From the NCBI RefSeq assembly GCF_963966145.1, contig NC_091048.1:22072001-22136000 (forward strand): 64,000 nucleotides of DNA, written 5' to 3'. Shown piece by piece: positions 28,001-40,000 of this stretch. Positions within the stretch are counted from its first letter, which is position 1; each line of letters starts with the position of its first letter. The notes beneath the pieces were generated by a model. It was not told where the DNA came from, searched no databases, and was given only the letters and a program-made list of their open reading frames with translations. Source of the DNA: Tenebrio molitor (taxonomy: Eukaryota > Arthropoda > Insecta > Coleoptera > Tenebrionidae). Both the position numbers and the translations under genes were made by a program.

Positions 28001-31000
28001 AAAGCGTATTTGCGAGGATGTGTTAATTTCATCGTTCAAGGAACTTGTCGTACTTGTGGTTCGTGTTCATAACTTCGCATGTTAACAATTTTAATGTTGT
28101 CGGTGTGACTTGTGGGTGGTATATATAAATCTAGTCTCCGCGCAGTAATATTCTTCCGGAAAACTTCTTGCATCACCGTGGACGTCAATAGATAATACGA
28201 AGTACTTTTTTATTTCGTTACCTTTCTCCTGCAGATTTTCTTAAGAATTGCAAGACGCAAGTTCCTTTTGGAAGTTAATTCTTTGAGGATCTCGGATAAC
28301 TTTTTATTTTTCTCAACCGCAAGTAAGAGATACTTCTACAAAGAACTGCTACAAAGAATAAGGAACACCGAAGACATTTTTAAACGAACAGAATAAACAC
28401 ACATTTGTCCCAAATAGCACATGTAGAATTCTGAGACTCCTGCTTAAATTCCATTTTCTTTTTTTTTCTCTAAATTATTTAAATTTTTTAAAAATACTCA
28501 AGAGAGAAATAAAACGATTTAAATGAGAATTTGTATTGATTCAAGTCTTGAACACCAACTGTCGCAAGTTGTGAAGTAACAGTAGTTTTAAGACAACTTG
28601 CCATATCGTTTTTTTTTTAATGATATCCAACTGATGTATTAAGGATGCGTAATAACTTCTAGTAATTTCTGTATCTTGCTCGAGCCATATGTACACTTAC
28701 GCAGTCGTTTAATTCTCTTTTGGAAAAAAGATCATGGAAAAAAATTGTAGTTCTATCTCTGGTAAAAATTGATTTAGCAACATCCTTATTTTCCTTGTTT
28801 CGGCAAATGTACATTGTGTATAAAAGTATCGTGTGTTCATTTAAATTTATCCTCAAAGTAGGCGTTGAGGAGTCGATTGTGAACGCACTACGGATTACAG
28901 ATCACGGATCAGCTGTTCAAATCTAACCTCACTTTTTGCGCGGTTGTTTGTGTTTTTATCACGGCCTCCTAGATTCATAAGAGACTCGTCTCTTATCCGG
29001 CCTGCCGCATTCGTAGTTCTAGGCATTATTTTTGTTTTATAGGGTGCGCCACAATACGGGGCTTATGTGTTTTACTGGTTGCCTGCCTTGCAGGAAATTA
29101 TTGTTTTATAGACGTGTTTTCAATATTTATCAACAGTTTTAACGCACACATACATCTGACACCTTTTCAAAGTCTCAAATGAAAAAGATTTTTTATGAAC
29201 GGTAAATTTAATTTCAACAATTTTCTTTTTTATAATTTTTTTTTATTTGTCTGAGTGCAAGTTACAAAAATTTACAATGACAGGAAGTTCTAATTTTTAA
29301 ATAAGTGTCTCACTCACATTTTACCATGAACAGGACAATGAATTAGTGTATTTCCCGAAAGATTGAGGCCAAGATATTCTTCAAAACAAAATTTATATTT
29401 TCCTTTGGAATGCTTGGTAGAATTTCTACTATTATTGAAATTATTGTAAATTGTATAGTTTGCGAACGAGAAATTGGAATTTTAGCTTCTTCACTTGCAA
29501 TGGGTAGATTGTAAAGATTATAATAATGAAGATTTACGATAGTGTAAGTTTATCTACCTGTTAGTTACTAAAAAGGGATGCCAAATATCCGCAAAATGCA
29601 GATTGTTTGTCCCTCCTGGAATGAACTGCTCATAGCCGTAAATCATCATTATTATCTATAATGTTTAACCTTCCCAAAACCCATTGCAAGTGAAGAAGCT
29701 AAAATTCCAATTTCTCATTCCCAAACTATGCTACACCCACAAATTGATCATTGGGGTAACTTAGCCTTCCTCTATCTTAGTAATAAATTAATTCCAGTAA
29801 AGGGATTTTCTTTTTCGAATTTGAATGTTGTAAATGTGACAAGCAATAATCACATCCATGGACTGCCTCCGTTATTTTCATAAAAAAGCTGTTGCCGCCG
29901 TCTCAATTTGAAAATTGGTTCTTGGCAAATAAGTAAAGGAAGACAATTTTTCTAGTTTTTCCAGAGAACTATCTTGCAAGGTGACTGAAATATTTACATT
30001 GGTCCTTAAATTTTGGAATCTTGGTAACATTTTACTACTTGCATATTCTGCGGCACTCATGATATTACCAGTATGATCTCTCAGTCCTATCTTCTATGCT
30101 GCATTTAAAGTGATATCATTGGGTAGATTATGATAAGAAATGTTAACTTTATGTCGTGAACTAATACAACATTTTTTCTTTGTTTGTGGCATTTTTTAAA
30201 GTTTCGACTGCACTTCGTTTTTCAAATTGACAATTTATTAAACAAAATGTCATTATTCATACGTATTTTTAGTTGCATATACTAATATATGGGTCACATT
30301 AAAGTCGCTAGATGGACATACTATACGGGGAATTTTCAAAAACAGACATTTATCGAATGCGACAGGCCGGATAAGAGACGAGTTTCTTATAAATCAAGGA
30401 GGCCGTGGTTTTTATTCTGCAGACTGACGAGTGGTGCGTTCACAATCGATTTTTCAGCGCCAACTTTGAAGATAAATTTAAATGAACACTCGAACACACA
30501 CAACAAGGCTGAAGTGTTGAATGTTAAAAATCGATAGGTATTTTAATTATGTAATTGTAAGAGAAAGGATCCTTTAGCACCTCTTGGGATAACTTTATAA
30601 CTGCGACAAACAAATTAAATGAATCCATTATTGTGTGTCAAATTGGGGGCGGAACTGAGTATAATAACCGACGGGTAATCGCAACAGTTGATTCGAATAA
30701 TTTTTCCGGTATCAGATGATGTCAGTCGATCTTATCGTCGCTCAGAGCACTTTTTCGAAAATTTCGAAATTTTCTAGAATTGGTGTTTATGTAACGGCGT
30801 GTCGGGAGTGCCGTTGAAAGCGCATTTTTTATCGAATAACGATTATTAAATTGTCCGGCTCGTTAAAATATGCAAATTGCGTGTCTGTTGAAAATTTTGT
30901 AGAAAATCGGTCCTCTGGCTACGTCGGGCCGCGCGTTCCCTGACATACGAGAGATATTGTTAAAAATGTATTTACATAAAAGCGTAATAATTTCACGGAA

Positions 31001-34000
31001 ACAAAATGAAAAAATCGCGAACAAATTTCTCATTTATTTAGATATGGATCTCTGGCTTAGCGTTTGCATCGACTTTTAATGCCCGTGTATTCATTACGTA
31101 ATATCAATTTGCGATCTGCATAATGATACGCAATATATCATACGTGTCAGCGACTTACAATGGTGGCAAAGCTGTTCTGGGGAATGTTATATGATTCCCA
31201 CCTGATGTCTTCGGGTACTGTTATCACTGGCAAAAAATCTGATCTACGTCGGCATTTTCGCTAATCGTATTATTTATAACTAGGATTTAATTTTTAATAA
31301 ACGCTCGAACTTACATCAAACGAAAGTCATTTTTTTCACTTTGTCTCCACGGGGTTATTAATGTGGACTGACGGAGTTTAATCAGATCGTGGCTCGTTAT
31401 AGAAGTCTGCCAGAGTTTTAATATTACAGAAATAAAACCTCTCCCGGAATTAAATCACGGTTTTATCGAGTCTACAAATTAGACACTCGTTTTTTTTTTG
31501 TAATATGGTTATAAAATGAGGAGTAGCCGAAGGATCCGATTTCATCGACGTTATAAAAATCTATACATATTCTCTTCAAAGCGGATACTTTGCAATAAGA
31601 TTCCCACATAATTCACCAGTCAGTATTATTAATAGTTGTCTGTTCAAGATATTTGTGCTTGAATAAAACGGACTCTTTCACGGCTGAAATCTCTCGATAT
31701 CGAAAATATTCCCCAACAATTTGAAGTCGGTTTCAGTGTAGCTCACGACAACTAAATTCATTTTGTACGGTAAATATTTTGTCTCGTGTAGTTACAAGTG
31801 ATGATCTTTCTTTTAACAAAATTACTATTTTTTGTAGTAGAGTTTTATATTCATGTTTTTTATTTAGACTGTCTGAAATACATACTTTTTTTACTTCTGA
31901 TCTAATAAATAAGCCATCATTACAAAATAACCTAGCTGTACTTAAACTCCGTTCACGTTGTTTTGGCATAATGGGAGGCCATGATTTATTTTTTTAACGT
32001 TGGACACACTGTTTGATTTCCGTCACTAAAGTGCCTGACATGCGGACCCGTCAAAATGAACATAACATGTTGCTGAATTTTCCGCGATGTCTTCCTTTGC
32101 AAGCTAGTAAAACTGACAACAATGCACTAGACATTGACGCTATTTATAACCTCAAACTTAGAAAAGCATAACCTGATTCAACAGACATCTTTACTACCCC
32201 ATTAAATGCAAAATTTCCATGGCCTCCCATTATGCCAAAACAACGTGAATGCATTTTAGGTGTTCATATTTATAACTTTGAAAGCTTTTGAAATTTTTTT
32301 GCACTTACAATGAGAATGATAAAAGAATAATACTTTACGCAAGCATCATGAAATTTTTTATAAATTATGATTCCGAAATATTTCTACCTTCAGATCAACA
32401 ATTTTCTAAACATAAAGCACTAGGACTTTGGACATTTCGTTTGAAGTAAATTACAATCCTTTCGCATTTTACATCAACAAGTCCTCTAAATTTTTGAAAC
32501 CTTAAGAAGGAACTGCAGCGAAGAATGATTGAGCATCTGCTAAAGCAGTTGTTCTTAATTCCTCCTGATATTCTTATTCTGAAAACGACTGGTGAGTTGA
32601 AAGCTCTTTGTTTAAAAGCTTTCCGGCAAATTTCCATTGTAATTTAATTATTAATACAAGATTGTAATGAAGGTTATTTCAGATAATTTTTGTACTTTCT
32701 TTGTTGTTGTTTGTTCTTTTAATGTGTAATTACAGGCCATGTTAATAATTAAATACATACATACCGAGTGATCAACAAGAAAACAAATCAAGAGTGCTAC
32801 CTCATCTTTACTTTTATTGAAACGTCTGTCTTAGCTTAATCGTACACATACATATGTGTACTTGCTATACATGGTCGTTTTATTGGTTGCATACCTCTCA
32901 AAAAATCTATTATTAATTAATTAATTATTAATAATTAATGCTTTAACTTCAATGGTAAAACTAATTTTACTACTTATTCTAAGATAATTTTTGCTTACAA
33001 TTACAAGCAACTTTGCCGAAATCGAAAACTTTTTTTCAAGGTTAACACCAACACCGTTGGTTTAAAACTGACGTTTGTTTGACATTTCACCCAAAAATCT
33101 GCTTACCAATGGCGTCACGTTTGGCAATAAAACTAGTTGTGTGTTTATTTTACAAATTTTCTCCATTATCAGATAATAATAATAAAATGCATTATTACAA
33201 CGTCTGAAATTCATGAGAAATGATTTGTTATTAAGTAGCGTTTGAGACCACAAATTGTCTACGCCCATGCATTTGCACAGGATTCCGCTACGACGTGACC
33301 GATAATTTGCAACGCCTGCTTGGATTTGCTTTCTTTTTGATCACTTTGGACAAGTGCATAGTATTTGCTGTAAGACTTTGGCTTAACCGTCAAAATTCCA
33401 TCAAGGTTCAAGGACCACCCCAAAACCTTTCGTTTCGGAACACCTGTATCGAAAAATCTCCCTCGATCAGGTTTGAGGTTATGTAAGTCCCCACATTTCT
33501 TCATATAATCTAATCATAGCTAATTTTTCTCGTTGTCTTAGGAGCCGTCCAGATCCTTGCTTTCGGAAACTAATTTTATTTTTTATTTTAAATTTAAAAG
33601 CAATTACGGCTTCAGTAGCGCAAGCGTCTTGTCATCAAAATGGTTGACATATAATTGACATTTTACGTTGCCAACCTAAAAACATCTAATGACTTGTGGC
33701 TCATACCAACATGACAACATTCTGACAACTGTTTAAAAAAAAGAACTTTAACTGGTTAAAATATTTTTTTAACATAATGTCTAAAATAATTTGCGTCTCG
33801 TGAATTTTGGGGTTAAAAAAAAAACATCTGAAATGAATACTGGATGAGAAATTTTTTTAGACGCACTGTATAAACTCGTTCTGGCTGTTTACTGACCACA
33901 CCTTATTGCATGTTGTGTATTTTAACGATTTTTAGCGAATATTTTCCACTGCATAGTAACATCAATTTGTCTGTATTGACCAAACAAAATTTCATTCACG

Positions 34001-37000
34001 ATTTGCGAACTGGACCGCTAGGATGATCGATCAACTTGTCGATTTGATTCAGATTTTGTTTGAACTTTGTGAAGGCAAAACGTTATTATTATCACAACCG
34101 AGTTTCCACATTATGAAATCTTTGCGAATGTCGGAAAGGTTTTTCCTTTTGTTATCCGATAGTTTAGGTAAAAGCAAACTTCGAGCCTGGAGTACCTGGA
34201 AACAATGATAAATAATATAAAAAGCCGGTCGAGATTGAAAGGATGCTTTTAACAAATTAAAACAAACTTTTGAAAATCACGAGAGAATCAAAAGCACCAT
34301 CGGAGGGATGAACCGTGACCGAGAAAAAAAACTGGACAATGAAAACACATTTAAGGTTATCAAAACGGAATTAGTGATTCAACGTGGAGATATTTTCCCA
34401 TTTGGCTATTCGGCCAAACGCGATCCCATCCGCAGGTGTAGAGAGAAATATGTCGGTGTCAGTTAACAGGTGTTCCGGCTGGCGCATTAGCATTTTTCAG
34501 CCATTTTCAGGATGTTCTGCTTTTTTTACAATTTGGGTCAATCCGATTGGTTACGTAATAACGTAGGTGGAAATGTTGGCACTACTCTCAAGGTCCGTGC
34601 GTACGTTCAAGATCATTTGTCCGGCTGGGTCAACTGCCACGGGGCCGTTAACCTCGCGGATTCTCGGCCACGCTGAAATCGCCTCCGTCACCGGCGGACC
34701 TGGTGAAATCGCGGAAAACCACAAAACGGATGCCGGACTTTCGGTTTCTCGCTGTCCCGATCTGTTCGGACAATCCGGAATTCGTCCGAACTGGGCCCTC
34801 AAAATTCCATCCGAATCAATCGATACCTCGCTCAATTAGCTCCGGCTTAGTGAACACGTAATCGTTTCATTTTCAGGCTTAATTTGACGCTGACGTACAA
34901 CACGATCCGAGTAAATGCGATCGTGTTGTAACAAATTTCGAAATTTTTCGTCTAATTTATTGTTGTCGTTCGAGAATTCCAGATATCTTAACTCTCTCTA
35001 TATTGTCTGTCGGAATTTCTGGTATCCCATCTGAATTTTCGGAATTCGTGGCCGTGCTCCAGATGAATTGTTTGTCAGCATTACAGGAATTTCGATGCAC
35101 TCGCCCATTGTCGCATCGCTGAAACCCAGTCGTAATAGATAGTGGAGTTTTTCGACACGGCATTCAGGCCGCGCAATCAAATTGCACCTGATATGGATGC
35201 GTATAACGTGTGTTCAACAAAATTTATGATCGAGTGGCCTTTTGTTTCCGTTAACGTGTCCCATTAAATATTTCGTGAAACAAGAAGCATAGGATTAAAG
35301 AGTGGAAGCCGAAAAATTTGGGAAATAATATGAAATGAACCAAAAACTTCAGTTAGTCGTTTATCACAATATGTGAAGATATGATCAAAATGAGGTTACG
35401 TATCTGAAGGATTTGTCAAGTGAAAAGTTGACCTACGTGTGGAATAGAGAGAGAAAAACCACGGCCTGCTGACCACAAATTTATTTGAACACTCGTTACC
35501 TACTTGCTGAAATTATTAATTATTTTCTGATACACAACACTGTATCGGCTAGTTATTGCAGGTGTGAGGTATTTTATGATGTAACACTTAAATTATCTGA
35601 TTAACATTGCAAATACAATCACAGCTGTTGTGATGAAACGGGAAAGGACAAATTTGGATTTGAATCTCATCAATTTCAATTTGAACACAAAATATTTTTT
35701 CTTAAGCTAGTTTGACACGATGCTAAATTTTATAGAAAATTTGTTAGAAAATGAGAGAGACCCTCGATCAGGACCAATGAACGATCAGCATCATAGTCTG
35801 TCTTTGTTACTCCTGATCGTTCATTGGTCCTGATCGAGGGTCTCTCTCATTTTCTAACAAATTTTCTACAAAATTTAGCATCGTGTCAAACTAGCTTAAG
35901 AGTTTTGGTTTTAAATTGTTTTGTTATTTATATTGCAACACATTCCTTTAATGTCTGACCCATTAAGCTGATTTAAATTTATCCTCAAATTTGGCGTTGA
36001 AGAGTCGATTGTGAACGCATCACTCGTCAGTCTGCAGAATAAAAACACAAACAACGCAAAAAGTGAGGTTAGATTTAAATAGCTGATCTGTGATCGTAAT
36101 CCGTGGTGCGTTCATAAACGACTCTTCAACGCCTACTTTGAGGAAAAATTTAAATGAACACCCGTTACTATGTTATAAACATCTTCCATGGGAATGTAAT
36201 TTATTTAACAACAAACACAAGTCCAATGGATTGGGTAATAAAAATAATTCACTTTTGTCAATGAGTGTCTTTCGAGAAATGAAAAACTCTACGTATTTTA
36301 GGTCCAGATTTTGAGAGAAAAACTTTGACCGGTCTTCTGAAAACATCAGATTTAAATGCTATATACAAATTTCAGCTGTTAGATGCTTTAGATTGTCTTA
36401 GAAGTAAAAGTTCTTTGTACCATTCGACGCGTTGTTTCTTTTGATTCTCTAGTAAATCAAGGGAACCAAATAGCACAAATTTTTCGTGTCTTGGTTCAAG
36501 GAACCTCTTATAATTCAATAGATCCTCTTCTATTACTTCGAATAGCGTCTATATTTGGTGTTCTTTCACGTAAATCTTCATACTAAGTGAAAGCTTCTCC
36601 AACTCGAATTTGTTGTACTAGTTGTAAAACAGTTATCTCGGAAGATACTTCTCTACCCACACCACATTTAGGTATTTAAAAAATTCTAAAGGAAATATGA
36701 ATGTTAAAGGAAACAGATTATCGAATATTTTACTACTGTGAAAAAAAATCAAAGAAATTAGTTGTAAACGTTTGAAATAGTTATTTACTAATGTAAATAT
36801 TTTAAAATACACCTACATACCGCACTCTGATGAGTGTGGTAGGTGTATTTTAGAGCGCGACAACTAGGTTTCAGGCACGCCACAAAGCCGAGTGCCTGAT
36901 TATTTGGAGCGATGTAAAATACCCACCGCACGACATTTGTGTTAGATTTTTCGGCTGAGAAAATGTTTTATTTTGCACTTTTGCAGATTTCTATGAAATA

Positions 37001-40000
37001 ACAGTGCGGGAGTTTAATAAACGGATAGTATGTTGTAAGAAGACAGTTTTAAAGGGAAAAAGTATACGTGTATTATTAATCTATTCATTTTATATACTAA
37101 CTGTCTAATCTAAGTATACTAAATACTACATACACATACATACTCGTATTTTATGCTTTTTAAAAATAAATGAAAAATGAATTATGAGTAGGTATAATTT
37201 ATGAACTTATATTACAAAGGTGAAAGTAATTAATGACTCTCAAATGCATTTTTTTTCTTCCGGAAACAGTGGCGTAATTACTAGAGGGACAATCGACGGC
37301 CCCCCCGGGACTACACTTCTGGAGTCAGTCGTCTTCGACTAAAAATTGTTAATTCTGCAGTGCAAACCAAATTTAATTGTACTTCGAGGTGTTTCTAAGT
37401 CAAGTAGACTTCATAGGTTTCTGAAAAAGTATTCGTATAAATACAATTTGCGAACACAAAATCAAGAAAGTTATACTCTTGGGATTTATTTTGCATTAAG
37501 GGTTGAGCATCCAATTAGTAAATGTTACAAAATAAAATAAAAATTTATTATCTTACATATTGTCTTGTAGAAATAGAAGTACGAATAACTTTTAGTTACG
37601 CCACTGGTGTAAGGAGTCATAATTTACGTATTGTTTTTAAATTTAGATATATGGATATAATTTTTTTGTAAACCTAGTGTACCATAAGACATCATCAGAC
37701 ATTAAAATATGTCCATTCAAAAATCAAAAAAAACCACCAACGTCGCATTTTGCTCGATAATTACTATCGGCAACGCTGTCTAGTGTAAAATTTGGTGAGA
37801 ATTGTAATTTTGAAGTTACGTACAGTCGCGAGCAATAAATTTTGGTCGTCAAGGTCATTCTTTGACGCAATCGAAAATGCTCCATTGTAAAACAGTCGTA
37901 AATATCATAACCTATCATCATGTTGTATGACATTAATTGTCATTTTTTCTCGCATAATCAGGCAGGGAAATTTTTTAAATTTGTGACAATCTAACCAAAT
38001 TTTGAAATGACATTGACGACCAAAATTTATTGCTCGCGACAGTACATACGAGTATTTATTTATTAAGTGTTTTTTTGTGTTTAAGTAAAAAGAATAAGAA
38101 TTATGAAACGTGCTGAGCAATAATAAAACAATTTGAACGAAATTCAAAGCAATTTAATTTTTATTTTGAATCAAATAAATGTCAACTCAAAATTTATAGT
38201 TACCAACATAGTATGAAAAAATAACTAAGTAGGGTTTTTTAAACATAAAGCAACATGTGGTGGTTTTTTGATTTTTGAATGAACTATACAAAATGGTACT
38301 GAAAATTCTAAATAAACTAGGCAAAAATGAATAGGGAATTCCACAATTTTTCTTGGAAAGCAAAATAATTGCCCCAATCCTCCCATATACATATTCCTAA
38401 ACACTAGATAAATATAAAATGTTACATGTATTTGAAACATTACATTTGGTAAAAATCCTCTCCTTATTGATACATTTCATTACAAATTTTAAACTGTAGT
38501 TTATAAAAAATTCAAAAAAGAAAAAATTCCCTATTTATTTTTGGATAGTTTATTTATATAGTTTAGGCCCAATACTGATCTTCTGAGGTACGATGTACGA
38601 GTTGGGAGTAATCTCTGTCAAAATGAATAAACCGTTGTGACCTTTCCGTCTGAGATAAATTTGAGCACCTAGTCGGTTAACCTCTTTTGCTGACAATAAT
38701 TTACAACTGCTGAGTGTGTGGTAGTCCAGGTTGTTTCCAAGGAGCGCCATTAGATGCCGGTTGTTTTTTTCCACGGCTCTGTTGAGACCTTCTCCAATTA
38801 ACTCCCTTAGGGTTTATTTAATGTTTTTTTTCTTGAGCTTGCACGTACAACGAGCGAGATTGAGGGGCAACAGCATCGGCCTCTGAACGGTCATCTGCGG
38901 CAAACTTCCAGGATATTACGGAGCGCGCTCGAGCAACTGGCACTTGTCGATTGGTGCCTTTTACTGTTATGGTCTTCATTAAGACATAATAACTATCAAT
39001 TTCAACATAAATTTCCTGATAAGGAAGAGCTCGCTCCTTGCAATCACGATAATAAGCCTATAAAGCTCCTGCATGACGGAACGTTAATAACAATTTTTTG
39101 CCTCCACGTCGATTCTTCTAATCCAGTGAATTTCTTTTGCAGAGGGCAAAAGAGCGCACTGCCAGAACGAAGGGGACCCGGTGTCCGTCGACCACATAGA
39201 CAAACACAATTGTTTCTCCTGTATATGCAAGGTAATCCTCGGGAATTGGACGTCGGAGCATTATAATTCTTGCGGAGGCATTCTCGAAATTCCTCACATA
39301 TCATCACCGTAATTCTACACCGCGCGTTTTTATAAGAGTTATTAATTTTGTTTACGAATTCTGCAACTGGTTTTACGAACAACAGACCATAACTCAAATC
39401 CGTTGCTGGGTACAACGTCTCGCCATTTAATTACCGCCGTTGTTTCGGTCCCGGTCGAGTATTTACTATTCTTGTGTAAATATTTCGTCCGACGTAAATC
39501 TCTCGATGACAATATTGTTGACATACCTGTTGGTTTGATTGACATTTTGACGGCGTGAAGTGTTGCTGCCAACAACAGGCGTTTCTTGATCGCTCCTTTT
39601 TGTTTTTAGGTTAACAGGTGGATGACCATGGGAGAGATACATTGAACTTTCTTTTTGATTAATTACCAAATTTAAATATCACGCTTCATAAACGCACTCG
39701 AAATTGCGTCCCTCCCATTGCCGATTAACAAATTGCGATTTCGCAACCTCGATAATCCTTCGGCCTTTGGAAAAATGTAACAAACTCTACGGTCTCCGCT
39801 TCGCCGCAATTTACCTTCTTGTTTACAATCGGAAACTGGTTTTTGTATTATTGATATAAATGCTCTATCGCACTGAGGTCGCGCTTATTACAGGATTACA
39901 TTTGTACCGGAAATACCACGTATGTAAGCAATACACCGTCGTTCTTAGAAAGCCGGTGACAACGAGATTGTTTATTTTTTTTTATTGTTTGTTTTGTTTA

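Larger units (their letters stand above)
10021..39142 (+). other. cv-2: cv-2 intron 1 (29 kb)
   Basis: GTAAGT donor and TTTTGCAG acceptor. It holds the MITEs, hairpin and relics listed separately. Between them I see AT-rich sequence with scattered GC-richer islands (about 16000-17300, 24150-25150, 34550-34840) that lack recognisable coding content and may contain enhancers. Confidence 0.8.

Noticed and set aside
33838..33880. GACGCACTGTA, resembling a Tc1/mariner end
   Set aside because: No matching left terminus found nearby, so no element can be delimited.
38550..38774. Minus-strand ORF with IVPQKISIGPKLY, resembling a reverse-transcriptase VPQGSxLGP motif
   Set aside because: Only one short motif with several mismatches and no flanking RT blocks; not enough to call.
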